A stretch of DNA of 64,000 bases from a virus. Position numbers and translations under genes: made by a program. The DNA lies in the IMG/VR virus record IMGVR_UViG_3300032286_000437, positions 1 through 64,000 of that record; one strand, 5' to 3'. Below are positions 1 to 6,325 of this stretch, in pieces. A model generated the notes under the pieces. That model searched no databases, was not told the origin of the DNA, and saw only the letters and a list, made by a program, of their open reading frames with translations. How positions within the stretch are numbered: position 1 is the first letter of the stretch; each line of letters begins with the position of its first letter.

Positions 1-117
1 CAAAAAATAACCGATTGGAAAGCCCAAAACAATATAACAAACAAACATTTGATACTAACTTCTCTAAAACTAGAAGTATTGTCAAAGGAACAGACTCAAA
101 AACTGGAGAATAACTAA
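1..117 (+). CDS. 3' end of a hypothetical gene cut by the window edge
   Basis: The first 117 bases are open in frame 1, ending in a TAA at 115-117 that overlaps the next ATG as TAATG. Frame 3 is also open, ending in TAA at 111-113. I cannot decide which frame is coding. Neither tail, both Lys/Asn/Thr-rich and about 36-38 residues, is recognisable. The tight junction with the next gene favours a co-transcribed small phage gene. Confidence 0.35.
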   Translation, partial: QKITDWKAQNNITNKHLILTSLKLEVLSKEQTQKLENN

Positions 118-368
118 TGATTAATGAGCCTATTGCGTGGGCGGTCATGCAACCCGATTCTTATTCTGTTTTCGTATCATATGATAAAGCGGTTGCTCAT
201 CGTGATATTTGTGCTGGTGGTGATATTATTCCTCTTTATCGTTCACCCAACCTTACCGATAAAGAAATTGAGGCGATTAAGTGGTGTGTGGAGCAGTGGA
301 CAGGTATAAAAAGAGCAGAGACTCTCCGTAATCTATTAGAAAGAATAAAGGATAATGAAAACCTCTAA
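117..368 (+). CDS. small phage protein with WA-motif (83 aa)
   Basis: This 83-residue protein has an N-terminal stretch with AWAVMQ and a central DIIPLYRSP, followed by a helical segment containing EIEAIKWCVE and LRNLLERIK. That arrangement is common in short phage hypothetical proteins. It looks distantly related to the protein at 2642-2917, which has AWARINKQGD and EIVPLY in the same order. The function is unknown. It starts inside the TAATG junction with the preceding frame and its end overlaps the next start by 14 bases. Confidence 0.75.
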   Translation: MINEPIAWAVMQPDSYSVFVSYDKAVAHRDICAGGDIIPLYRSPNLTDKEIEAIKWCVEQWTGIKRAETLRNLLERIKDNENL

Positions 369-558
369 CCAACAAACATTCAATATTAGTAAAGATCAGT
401 TGTTACAACTAAAACTAGAAGTAATTAAAAAGGATCACTATCTATTTGAGCTAAGTGATATAAGCGACGATCAAACGTTTTGGTTCACCGTTAATAAAAA
501 GAAACTTGAAGAGATGTTAAGGTTTATTGACGAATATTTGGAGAATAATCATGAGTAG
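355..558 (+). CDS. hypothetical protein (67 aa)
   Basis: A 67-residue charged protein, rich in Lys, Leu and Asp/Glu, with no signal peptide or membrane segment. It overlaps the genes on both sides (14 and 8 bases), as expected for translationally coupled phage genes. I do not recognise the family. Confidence 0.65.
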   Translation: MKTSNQQTFNISKDQLLQLKLEVIKKDHYLFELSDISDDQTFWFTVNKKKLEEMLRFIDEYLENNHE

Positions 559-754
559 AGATTGGACTTTTATTCCTGACTATATACAGGAAAATGTTAT
601 TGAGTGGCTTGAGCATTACAATAAGAAAATGAAGAGCAAACGAGGTTTTTATGAATCTCAATCTAAAAAAGATATGGAAGCATGGCTACACGAAGCTGCA
701 CATATTATGAAAGATCTAGCGTCAGAAGTAAAATATATGGAAAATGATGACTGA
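551..754 (+). CDS. hypothetical helical protein (67 aa)
   Basis: The start is placed at the ATG at 551, which overlaps the stop of the preceding gene (TAG 556-558); an in-frame ATG at 527 would lengthen the overlap without a better ribosome site. The 67-residue product is largely helical and charged, with Trp near both the N-terminus and the middle (IEWLEHYN, MEAWLHEAA). Not recognised. Confidence 0.65.
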   Translation: MSRDWTFIPDYIQENVIEWLEHYNKKMKSKRGFYESQSKKDMEAWLHEAAHIMKDLASEVKYMENDD

Positions 755-756
755 TA

Positions 757-1068
757 ATGAAAACATATAAAAACAAGACCGTTAAAGCTCACGATAAAAC
801 CTTTTGCGACTGTTGCGGCAAGCAGTGTACGGACGATTACTACAACGAGCATGAAAATGCCACGCTAGAAGCCGTTTGGGGCTATAATAGTGGGAGCGAT
901 GGAAAGAAATTTGAGATTGAACTGTGCGAAGATTGCTTCTATCAGACAATACTCTTCTTAAAGAAAAAGAGATTTACTTATTTTGAGGCACAGTTTAATG
1001 ATGAGTGGGGTCTTGGTAAGACTGATCCATTCGATGGTAAAGAATATTTTTGTGGGAGCGATCAGTGA
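757..1068 (+). CDS. putative zinc-ribbon protein (103 aa)
   Basis: Residues about 18-25 contain C-x-C-C-x-x-x-C and residues about 53-56 contain CEDC, a spacing typical of a single bound zinc in a zinc-ribbon. The rest is an aromatic-rich C-terminal half. Proteins of this form are common in phage early regions, often annotated only as zinc-finger hypothetical proteins. The stop TGA overlaps the next ATG (TGATG at 1066-1070). Confidence 0.7.
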   Translation: MKTYKNKTVKAHDKTFCDCCGKQCTDDYYNEHENATLEAVWGYNSGSDGKKFEIELCEDCFYQTILFLKKKRFTYFEAQFNDEWGLGKTDPFDGKEYFCGSDQ

Positions 1069-1256
1069 TGATTACAAATTTTGAAAAAACGCTAATAGTT
1101 TTTGTGTTGTGTTTAACAGTTTTTGTTGCTTATACATCAGTACAAGCATCACCAGAACCAAAGAAAATAGAGAAAAAAGAAGATAAATCTAAGTGTTTCT
1201 GCAACGGATTAAGTTTACCACCAGAGCGTCAATGCCCCACAATGGATGATCTATGA
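1068..1256 (+). CDS. small membrane-anchored or exported protein (62 aa)
   Basis: Start chosen at the ATG in the TGATG overlap. Residues about 9-27 form a hydrophobic segment (LIVFVLCLTVFVAYTSV) followed by a QAS-type junction that could be a signal peptidase site. The remainder is short, Lys/Glu-rich, with C-x-C and a single Cys near the C-terminus (CPTM). The CPTM ending is shared with the next protein (ECPTMVEL), hinting at a common origin. Function unknown. Confidence 0.65.
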   Translation: MITNFEKTLIVFVLCLTVFVAYTSVQASPEPKKIEKKEDKSKCFCNGLSLPPERQCPTMDDL

Positions 1257-1558
1257 AACTATTGCTTTGTAAAACTTGTGGCGATATATTTAATCTAAAA
1301 CTTCATTCCAAAAGTTGTAGTTGTGGATTAGTTAGTGGAAAATATATTGACAATCTTTATGCTGAATACTCTAATGGTATTCCGATTGGTTTTAATAATT
1401 CATCTTTAGCTAAAGCGTTAAAGAATCAACCAGAGAGTGGTATGGGCGAAAGGTTTGAGGCTTTTATTATTCCAAAAGAATGCCCCACTATGGTTGAACT
1501 GAGGTTAGAGGTGCTTAAAAAATTATCGGAACTTGATCAAGAGTTAGGATTTCAATGA
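1253..1558 (+). CDS. putative zinc-binding protein (101 aa)
   Basis: Begins with an ATGA overlap onto the preceding gene. The N-terminus has CKTCGD (residues 6-11) and CSCG (about 22-25), a compact four-cysteine site suggesting bound zinc. The C-terminal third is a helix-forming Leu/Glu/Lys segment beginning CPTMVELRLEVL. No family assigned. Confidence 0.65.
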   Translation: MKLLLCKTCGDIFNLKLHSKSCSCGLVSGKYIDNLYAEYSNGIPIGFNNSSLAKALKNQPESGMGERFEAFIIPKECPTMVELRLEVLKKLSELDQELGFQ

Positions 1559-1674
1559 GCGAAGAATTACCAGATAGTAAAATTCCTTGGTTTGACAATG
1601 AGTACGAGGGAGTATATAGTGATGATCCAGAACATGGATACCCTTATGATATGGGAACTAAAGTGCAGGAATAA
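1555..1674 (+). CDS. small acidic protein (39 aa)
   Basis: A 39-codon frame opens at an ATGA overlap with the preceding gene and closes with TAA two bases before the next ATG, leaving no gap. The product is very acidic and rich in Tyr, Asp and Pro (for example FDNEYEGVYSDD). The perfect fit between two coupled genes supports it as real despite its size. Confidence 0.6.
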   Translation: MSEELPDSKIPWFDNEYEGVYSDDPEHGYPYDMGTKVQE

Positions 1675-1676
1675 TT

Positions 1677-2633
1677 ATGAACCCATACATAAAAGCCATC
1701 ATCAATACTCAATTCGATGAATTTAAAAGATATGATACCGCAGACATGGGACAGTTGGGCGATGATGATGTTTTTATAAAACGAGAATCAGACGGCCTTC
1801 ATATGGTCACAAGTGCCAAGCCAAATGAGGGCAGTTTTGATAGACTAAGATATATTATTCCTATTTTTGGGGATTCTATTTCTAAATACGTGCCAATAGG
1901 TGATGGAGTCATTATTAATTTGGGCGATCTTATTGCTAGATCTTATAATACAAAATATCCCGTTCTATGTTTCTCTAAAATAAAAGATGTGAATGCTATA
2001 ATAATTCCTAATGTAGATTTTTTCACTAATTGTTTACAGAATACATTCAAACAAGTCGAAAATGATATTCCATTCCACAAAAAGGAGAGTGGTTCTATTT
2101 TTAGTGGAGCATCCACAGGAAATCTTGATAACAATACTAGGACAAAGTATACTCTATCTTGTGTAGGAAATGATAGGCATCATGGATATTTAAGCCACAT
2201 ATGCCAATGGACAATGCAAGAATGGCTAGATAGATACCCAACAATACAATCTTTAGTGCGTGGACAAATACCATTATCAGAACAATTAAGGTATAAAATT
2301 GTAGTAAATATAGATGGTAATACATTATGTTGGAGTAGATTATACTGGCAGATGAAATCAAACTCTATCCCCGTATACATAAATCCAAACAAAGAACATG
2401 TTCAATTTTTTGACTACATAAATAAAGATGACTGCTATATAAGTAGTTCACTTGATGATTGTTTTAATACATACGACTATATATTAGATAGCAAAAACGC
2501 AGAACATGTAGCACAAGTTGTACAGAATGGTAAAACATATTGTGATAATTTGTTTAGTGACTTTATAGAAAACAAACAAGCCTTTTTGCAGAATATTGTA
2601 GACAGCATTCTTATTAAATTTTTTCATACATAG
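1677..2633 (+). CDS. GT90-like (CAP10/Rumi family) glycosyltransferase
   Basis: 318 residues. The C-terminal half has the pattern of CAP10/Rumi-type transferases: an Arg/His-containing segment (GNDRHHGYLS, about 164-173), then KIVVNIDGNTLCWSRLYW (about 207-224) followed by a hydrophobic strand SIPVYI. In GT90 enzymes that Asp-Gly ... Ser-x-Arg stretch contributes to the UDP-sugar site. These enzymes are usually eukaryotic or found in pathogen surface-glycan loci. Donor and acceptor cannot be read from sequence. It sits alone among small accessory genes. Alternative: another GT-B fold transferase. Confidence 0.7.
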   Translation: MNPYIKAIINTQFDEFKRYDTADMGQLGDDDVFIKRESDGLHMVTSAKPNEGSFDRLRYIIPIFGDSISKYVPIGDGVIINLGDLIARSYNTKYPVLCFSKIKDVNAIIIPNVDFFTNCLQNTFKQVENDIPFHKKESGSIFSGASTGNLDNNTRTKYTLSCVGNDRHHGYLSHICQWTMQEWLDRYPTIQSLVRGQIPLSEQLRYKIVVNIDGNTLCWSRLYWQMKSNSIPVYINPNKEHVQFFDYINKDDCYISSSLDDCFNTYDYILDSKNAEHVAQVVQNGKTYCDNLFSDFIENKQAFLQNIVDSILIKFFHT

Positions 2634-2641
2634 GAACAACA

Positions 2642-2917
2642 ATGAATCCAAACGCTACCCCATTAGATGCTATCATTGATTTTGCTGTAAAATCTGGTGC
2701 TAGTTTATTTATTGTCAACAACGCTAAAGATGAATTAAAGAAGCTGCGTGAAGAAGCCGATAATCTTCATAAGCAACTTGACAAGCCATCAGCATGGGCT
2801 AGAATAAACAAACAGGGAGACTTGTATGACCCTCGACTCTGTTTAAACCCATACATCAATACTCAGGAAATAGTCCCACTTTACGCATACAGAAAAGGAT
2901 ATAACAATGAAACTTGA
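2642..2917 (+). CDS. small phage protein with AWAR/PLY motifs (91 aa)
   Basis: The N-terminal half is a predicted coiled-coil-like helix (AKDELKKLREEADNLHKQL). The C-terminal half carries AWARINKQGDLYD and EIVPLYAY, a combination seen in many small phage proteins and mirrored at 117-368 in this window. A role is not known. The end overlaps the next start by 11 bases. Confidence 0.75.
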   Translation: MNPNATPLDAIIDFAVKSGASLFIVNNAKDELKKLREEADNLHKQLDKPSAWARINKQGDLYDPRLCLNPYINTQEIVPLYAYRKGYNNET

Positions 2918-3113
2918 AGTTTATAGCATTGGCAGCAAGGTTAAGTTGGCAGAAGATGTTTACGGTAGCATAGTTGGGATTGCCATTCATGGCGAGAACG
3001 ATGTTACATACGAATGTGGATGGTGGAATGGTCGCTCATATGACACTAGGTGGTTCCACGCGGGCGAGATTGAAGTTACGCTTGCTGAGAGAACAAAGAT
3101 AGGATTTGTTTGA
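2907..3113 (+). CDS. conserved small phage protein, WWNGR motif (68 aa)
   Basis: The sequence has an SH3-like or beta-barrel look: YSIGSKVKL, YGSIVGIAIHG, then VTYECGWWNGRSYDTRWFHAGEIE. The WWNGR stretch is a recurrent signature of short hypothetical proteins in phage and bacterial genomes. No function is established to my knowledge. It ends five bases before the tRNA gene. Confidence 0.75.
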   Translation: MKLEVYSIGSKVKLAEDVYGSIVGIAIHGENDVTYECGWWNGRSYDTRWFHAGEIEVTLAERTKIGFV

Positions 3114-3117
3114 AAGT

Positions 3118-3189
3118 GGCCCCATAATTTAATGGATAAAATCGTTGCCTTCTAAGCAATTTATGGGAGTTCGATTCTCTCTGGGGCTA
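3118..3189 (+). tRNA. tRNA-Arg (anticodon UCU)
   Basis: A 72-base cloverleaf. The acceptor stem pairs 3118-3124 (GGCCCCA) with 3182-3188 (TGGGGCT) with one G-U pair and discriminator A3189. The anticodon stem pairs 3144-3148 with 3156-3160 around loop CTTCTAA, giving anticodon TCT at 3151-3153. The T arm contains the GTTCGATTC loop. CCA is not encoded. It would read AGA, which is used very often in this AT-rich phage, so it probably supplements a rare host tRNA. Confidence 0.95.
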
Positions 3190-3191
3190 TT

Positions 3192-3335
3192 ATGATAATA
3201 CAATTAGTTAGCGTTGTTCATCGTGCGATATGTCCAACACTCGTTCATGATGATCCAACAAGAATAGGTATATCGTTGTTTGGTATAGCTATATGTATGT
3301 TAGTTCTGTTGAAAATATATCGTTGTTTTAAATAA
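3192..3335 (+). CDS. small membrane protein (47 aa)
   Basis: A 47-codon frame begins at the ATG directly after the tRNA. The C-terminal part is hydrophobic (ISLFGIAICMLVLLKIY), consistent with one membrane helix ending in a basic tail. No strong ribosome site is visible, only a CTGGGG stretch that belongs to the tRNA acceptor. It could be a real short membrane peptide or an accidental frame in the tRNA trailer. Confidence 0.4.
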   Translation: MIIQLVSVVHRAICPTLVHDDPTRIGISLFGIAICMLVLLKIYRCFK

Positions 3336-3351
3336 TTTAGTAGGAGATAAA

Positions 3352-3609
3352 ATGAATCATATTTGTACAGTTGATGAGCTTCGTGATTTGGGTTATAAAG
3401 TAAGGGTTATGCACTATCGTAATCTTGATGAGAATGGTTTTTATACTACTAAAGGTGGCAAGACAGTAGTTACTATTACTGATGATCATGGTCATCATTC
3501 TCGCGGTATTGCACGATGCTCAGAACACGATGGCTTTAATAAAAAACTTGGTGTTAGGATTGCTATTGGCAGAGCCTTGCTAAATGAAGAATCTTTTGTA
3601 AATAAATAG
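3352..3609 (+). CDS. hypothetical protein (85 aa)
   Basis: A good ribosome site (TAGGAGATAAA) precedes the ATG. The product is basic and rich in His, Gly and Thr, with a central TVVTITDDHGHHSRGIARCS stretch and a C-terminal helix containing GVRIAIGRALL. It looks like a compact alpha/beta protein. Not recognised. Confidence 0.7.
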   Translation: MNHICTVDELRDLGYKVRVMHYRNLDENGFYTTKGGKTVVTITDDHGHHSRGIARCSEHDGFNKKLGVRIAIGRALLNEESFVNK

Positions 3610-3624
3610 CCCATGCGGTATAAT
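3596..3624 (+). promoter_or_regulatory. sigma70-type promoter
   Basis: TTGTAA at 3596-3601 and a perfect TATAAT at 3619-3624 are separated by 17 bases. The -35 lies in the end of the upstream gene. It would drive the block starting at 3745 after a leader of about 115 bases. Confidence 0.65.
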
Positions 3625-3629
3625 ATTGT

Positions 3630-3744
3630 TGGCAGGCGTAAAGCAGGCCGCGTTGCAAGTCACTGAAGACATTCGCCAGTATCTTTAGATTAGGGGCGAA
3701 GGTAGTCATAGGCAAATTAACTTTGTCCTTCTCGGAGGTGATTT
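3630..3744 (+). promoter_or_regulatory. structured 5' leader
   Basis: The leader between the promoter and the ATG at 3745 contains one 6-bp stem (TTCGCC 3672-3677 with GGCGAA 3695-3700). A second, bulged stem (GGCAAA 3711-3716 with TTTGTCC 3722-3728) lies just before a strong ribosome site (GGAGGTGA). I do not recognise a known riboswitch class. It may simply stabilise the message or tune translation. Confidence 0.35.
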
Positions 3745-3987
3745 ATGAGTTGTTTTTTCGTTGATCGTATTGATGACGCTAATCGTCAACAAATACAAGA
3801 TGATTATATCCAAGCTATTATAGCTCATATGGATTTCATGGAAATTAGAGATGCGTTGCGTGAGTATCTAATAAAAGAAAAAAATAGATACAACCACAAG
3901 CATTTACTTAGAGAGATTAAAAAACAGAATCCAGAAATTCTGCGTGAAATCTTTCAAGATGATTATGTAGATACTTTTACAAATTAA
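3745..3987 (+). CDS. small phage protein, paralogue of 3995-4246 (80 aa)
   Basis: A strong GGAGGTGA ribosome site precedes the ATG. The protein is helical: DDYIQAIIAHMDFMEIRDALREYL is followed by a Lys-rich linker and LLREIKKQNPEIL. The next gene has the same plan (RRYVDYIVSHMDEVDMLDSLKDYI, then EVEIGRHCPELL), so the two are tandem paralogues. This helical IxxHMD type is seen in other large phages without assigned function. Confidence 0.75.
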   Translation: MSCFFVDRIDDANRQQIQDDYIQAIIAHMDFMEIRDALREYLIKEKNRYNHKHLLREIKKQNPEILREIFQDDYVDTFTN

Positions 3988-3994
3988 AGGTGCT

Positions 3995-4246
3995 ATGATG
4001 AAAAATCTAAAAGTTACAATCGATAATAAAGCATACTTAACACGTAGATATGTGGACTATATAGTTTCACATATGGATGAGGTTGATATGCTCGACAGTT
4101 TAAAAGATTACATTTACAGAGAAAAATTTAATTACCCCAATGGTACGTTAGAAGTTGAGATTGGTAGACATTGCCCAGAACTTCTACAAGACCACACCAC
4201 AGAGGAACTAGTTGGTAAAGGAGGGGAATATGCCAAAGCTATTTAA
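3995..4246 (+). CDS. small phage protein, paralogue of 3745-3987 (83 aa)
   Basis: Second member of the tandem pair, seven bases after the first. It shares the YIV-x-HMD core, the L(K/R)(D/E)Y segment and the PELL ending. The C-terminus extends past the paralogue and overlaps the start of the next gene by 17 bases. Function unknown; a toxin-antitoxin pair seems unlikely because the two are homologous to each other. Confidence 0.75.
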   Translation: MMKNLKVTIDNKAYLTRRYVDYIVSHMDEVDMLDSLKDYIYREKFNYPNGTLEVEIGRHCPELLQDHTTEELVGKGGEYAKAI

Positions 4247-4469
4247 AAGAACTATATCATTTGAAGTGGAGGGCGAGCTTTATGATGACAATATTCAACC
4301 AGAAGAAATTATCAAAAGCTATACTTGGAGATTTAAAGGTTATCATGATGGACATGGCGAAGATAAATGTTTTCTAGAAGCATGTCATAATCATCCCCGT
4401 GGACAGATTACTAAGTTAACTTTTAAACCAATTGTCAACAAGTCGCAATCATTACAAAAAACTTTTTAA
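4230..4469 (+). CDS. hypothetical protein (79 aa)
   Basis: The start at 4230 is chosen because AAAGGAGGGGAAT sits just upstream; an in-frame ATG at 4212 is less well placed. The product is mixed alpha/beta, with KRTISFEVEGELYDD and a His/Cys-containing central segment (FLEACHNHPRGQI). Not recognised. Confidence 0.65.
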   Translation: MPKLFKRTISFEVEGELYDDNIQPEEIIKSYTWRFKGYHDGHGEDKCFLEACHNHPRGQITKLTFKPIVNKSQSLQKTF

Positions 4470-4480
4470 AGAGGTGCTTT

Positions 4481-4591
4481 ATGATAACTATTCCATTTGT
4501 ATATTATTGGATCGGTGGAATTATAAGTGTATTAGCTTTGGTTAGTCTGTATTATCTATTCTTTCATTGTAGAAAGGATCTTAAAACATGA
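4481..4591 (+). CDS. small membrane peptide (36 aa)
   Basis: A 36-codon frame preceded by AGAGGTGCTTT and ending in an ATGA overlap with the next gene. Nearly the whole peptide is hydrophobic (GGIISVLALVSLYYLFFH), then a short basic tail (CRKDLKT). The ribosome site and the overlap make it credible. Its position before a lipoprotein and a secreted thioredoxin-like gene suggests an envelope role. Confidence 0.6.
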   Translation: MITIPFVYYWIGGIISVLALVSLYYLFFHCRKDLKT

Positions 4592-4770
4592 CCAAAGTTA
4601 TATTATTAATCCTTGCATTATTCATTACCTCGTGTAAGCCAATTTGTACTTGTGGAAACGTAAATTGTGGTCCAGATTGCAGGAATAAATGTGAAGGTAA
4701 TAGGTGCTATCCCGGCATACCATGTTGCGATAAATGTATTTGCGGTAAGCTAGGTAGTATTAAGAAGTGA
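4588..4770 (+). CDS. cysteine-rich lipoprotein (60 aa)
   Basis: Residues 1-15 are a short signal peptide ending in ITSC, a lipobox-like sequence, so the mature protein would be lipid-anchored at Cys16. The rest is extremely Cys-rich, about eleven further Cys in roughly 35 residues in C-x-C, C-x-x-x-C and CC patterns, suggesting a disulfide-knotted or metal-binding domain. A thioredoxin-like exported protein is the next gene, which fits oxidative folding outside the cytoplasm. I know no close family. A role at the host surface, such as exclusion of competing phages, is only a guess. Confidence 0.7.
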   Translation: MTKVILLILALFITSCKPICTCGNVNCGPDCRNKCEGNRCYPGIPCCDKCICGKLGSIKK

Positions 4771-4778
4771 CCATAAGG

Positions 4779-4809
4779 CGGGATTGGTGTAAAAGCCAAT
4801 CCCGTTTTT
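4779..4809 (+). terminator. rho-independent terminator
   Basis: A perfect 9-bp stem, CGGGATTGG (4779-4787) with CCAATCCCG (4796-4804), and an 8-base loop are followed by five T. It closes the block that ends with the Cys-rich lipoprotein. Confidence 0.85.
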
Positions 4810-4816
4810 GCATTTG

Positions 4817-4828
4817 GTGTATATAATA
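4817..4828 (+). promoter_or_regulatory. putative phage promoter -10 motif GTGTATATAATA
   Basis: The 12-base string GTGTATATAATA lies right after a terminator and about 40 bases before the secreted thioredoxin-like gene. The identical 12-mer recurs at 8997-9008, also between a terminator and a secreted-protein gene. No good -35 is visible at 17 bases, so it may be an extended -10 or a phage-specific promoter. Confidence 0.5.
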
Positions 4829-4864
4829 AGGATACTTATATACTAGCCAAATGGAGGGTTTTCA

Positions 4865-5206
4865 ATGAAAAACTCTGGTCTCATTTCTGTGTTATTAATA
4901 TCCTGCCTTATCTCAATGTCAACTGTCTTTGCCTACGAAAGCCAAAAAAAGACCCTATTAATTTTCTCAGCGGATTGGTGCCAATACTGCCAAGTCGCAA
5001 AGAACGATATTAACACTAATAGCAAACTCTCAGAAGTAATCAAAAATTACGATATCATCGAATTAGATCATGCTGTTGACAAAGATGCGTTTACGGGCTA
5101 TAATATCAAAGTGCTACCAACCTTTGTCATTATGCAAAACGGTAAAGAGATTGGTCGCAGTACAGGATACAATGGTTATAAATCATTGTTGAACTTTTTA
5201 AGGTAG
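4865..5206 (+). CDS. secreted thioredoxin-like protein
   Basis: 113 residues with an N-terminal signal peptide (hydrophobic residues about 5-21, ending around VFA). The mature part is a thioredoxin fold: LLIFSADWCQYCQVAKND holds the redox motif WCQYC, followed later by the cis-Pro strand VLPTFVIMQNGKE. The C-x-x-C dipeptide (QY) differs from thioredoxin (GP) and DsbA (PH). It probably acts in thiol-disulfide exchange in the periplasm and may help fold the Cys-rich lipoprotein encoded just upstream. ATGGAGGGTTTTCA precedes the ATG. Confidence 0.85.
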   Translation: MKNSGLISVLLISCLISMSTVFAYESQKKTLLIFSADWCQYCQVAKNDINTNSKLSEVIKNYDIIELDHAVDKDAFTGYNIKVLPTFVIMQNGKEIGRSTGYNGYKSLLNFLR

Positions 5207-5211
5207 GAAAC

Positions 5212-5560
5212 GGGCCAGTACAGGTATCGACAGGTAAAATAGATATAAACTGCATTAACTGGTTGATCGGTTGGCCAGTATAAAAGCCGATTAAAATGTC
5301 AATTGGCGAAGTAACTCTCGCTCTCGCTGCCTAATTAATTAGGTACTGAGTGGGGTGGCATGAACCTTATTACCAAATCATGCTGACTCCGATAATCGGA
5401 TATGGTAGCCTTACCAGACATAAATAGGGATGATGATTGTACTCAATCTGACGCAGATAATTCTGATAGCTTTGTTTGTTGTGTGATAACAACTAACTAA
5501 TAATGTAGACGTTTATATTGATGTTTATTCTGGACAGGGGTTCGATTCCCCTCTGGTCCA
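5212..5560 (+). ncRNA. ssrA: transfer-messenger RNA (tmRNA)
   Basis: The 5' end GGGCCAG (5212-5218) pairs with CTGGTCC (5553-5559) as a tRNA-like acceptor stem with discriminator A5560. A T arm with GGTTCGATTCCCC lies just before it. Inside is a tag-peptide frame with stop at 5332-5334, whose last residues are GEVTLALAA, the classic proteolysis-tag ending. Upstream the tag frame is open back to 5284. Hairpins such as TCCGA/TCGGA (5388-5400) fit the pseudoknot region. It rescues stalled ribosomes and marks the product for degradation. CCA is not encoded. Confidence 0.93.
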
Positions 5561-5581
5561 CTGTGAAAAAGAAATTAAAGG

Positions 5582-5610
5582 TTGCAAAACGGTATTGACG
5601 ATACTACAAT
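5582..5610 (+). promoter_or_regulatory. sigma70-type promoter
   Basis: TTGCAA at 5582-5587 and TACAAT at 5605-5610 with a 17-base spacer, shortly after the tmRNA and about 50 bases before the next start codon. It fits the two secreted genes that follow. Confidence 0.5.
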
Positions 5611-5660
5611 GTAGTCAGTTGATCCGTATGGAAGCGATAGTCTTAACTAAGGAGAAGTTT

Positions 5661-5876
5661 ATGAAGAGTTTGATTACTTGTTTTGCGATTGTTCTTTGTG
5701 GTAGCGTTGCTAGTGCTGGTGAGTGCGTAAACGGTCAGTGCGCCCTACGTAGTCGTACAGTAACAGTTGCCCGCGAAGTTATTAATGTGCCTGTACAGGT
5801 CACTAAGCGGACTGTAGAAGCAACACGTAATGTGGGCCGACGCACGGTAGCACGGGTTCGCAGCGTTGTTCGCTAA
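5661..5876 (+). CDS. secreted Arg-rich protein (71 aa), planctomycete-like
   Basis: The ATG at 5661 is preceded by AAGGAGAAGTTT; longer in-frame starts lack this. Residues 1-20 are a signal peptide (LITCFAIVLCGSVASA). The mature part begins GECVNGQC and then becomes strongly basic, with repeated RTV and VAR elements and eleven or so Arg. The CVNGQC beginning resembles small exported proteins I associate with Planctomycetota. A terminator follows. The basic tail could bind nucleic acid or the cell envelope. Function unknown. Confidence 0.75.
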   Translation: MKSLITCFAIVLCGSVASAGECVNGQCALRSRTVTVAREVINVPVQVTKRTVEATRNVGRRTVARVRSVVR

Positions 5877-5896
5877 TCAATAATGGAAAAGAGAAA

Positions 5897-5940
5897 ACTC
5901 CCGATGCCTCTTAGCAATGCACACTTTCGGGAGTCTTTTC
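5897..5940 (+). terminator. rho-independent terminator
   Basis: ACTCCCGA (5897-5904) pairs with TCGGGAGT (5927-5934), followed by CTTTTCC. The loop is 22 bases and could fold further. It separates the two secreted-protein genes. Confidence 0.7.
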
Positions 5941-5973
5941 CTAACTATCAGGATTTACATCAAGGAGGATGCA

Positions 5974-6306
5974 ATGAAAACTTTTATGGTATTTGCAGCA
6001 CTAATGGTTATGTCAACGGTTACAGCTTATGCTGAAGGTAATGTTAGATATTATTCTAGCAAGCCTAAAACGTATAGCTACACTAGTAATACTAATTCAT
6101 CGGCACAGGGTGTTGCTGAAATACAGGCCAATAGATGTAGTATGGGTCATTGCGGTGGTAATAGTGGGTATGAAGGGGTAGGATTTAGTAGTAGCAGCGC
6201 AGATGCCGCAGTAAAAAATTGCTGCTATTGGGGACAAAAAACACCAATCGAAATTGGAGTTGCCCGTGGTCGAAATGGGTGGTATGCTTGTGTAAGATAC
6301 CGATAA
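5974..6306 (+). CDS. secreted small protein (110 aa), planctomycete-like
   Basis: The start at 5974 follows AAGGAGGATGCA; an upstream in-frame ATG at 5917 lies inside the terminator. Residues 1-20 are a signal peptide ending TAYA. The mature protein has a Ser/Thr/Tyr-rich linker and then a compact domain with AQGVAEIQANRCSMGHCGG, GYEGVGFSSSS, NCCYWGQ and GVARGRNGWYACVRYR. That combination matches exported small proteins I recall mainly from planctomycetes. It may have been taken from the host and may act at the envelope. Confidence 0.75.
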   Translation: MKTFMVFAALMVMSTVTAYAEGNVRYYSSKPKTYSYTSNTNSSAQGVAEIQANRCSMGHCGGNSGYEGVGFSSSSADAAVKNCCYWGQKTPIEIGVARGRNGWYACVRYR

Positions 6307-6325
6307 ATATTAAGAAAGATTCATA

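Noticed and set aside
3745-4246. Toxin-antitoxin pair
   Set aside because: The two adjacent small proteins are homologous to each other, which fits tandem duplication better than a toxin with its antidote.
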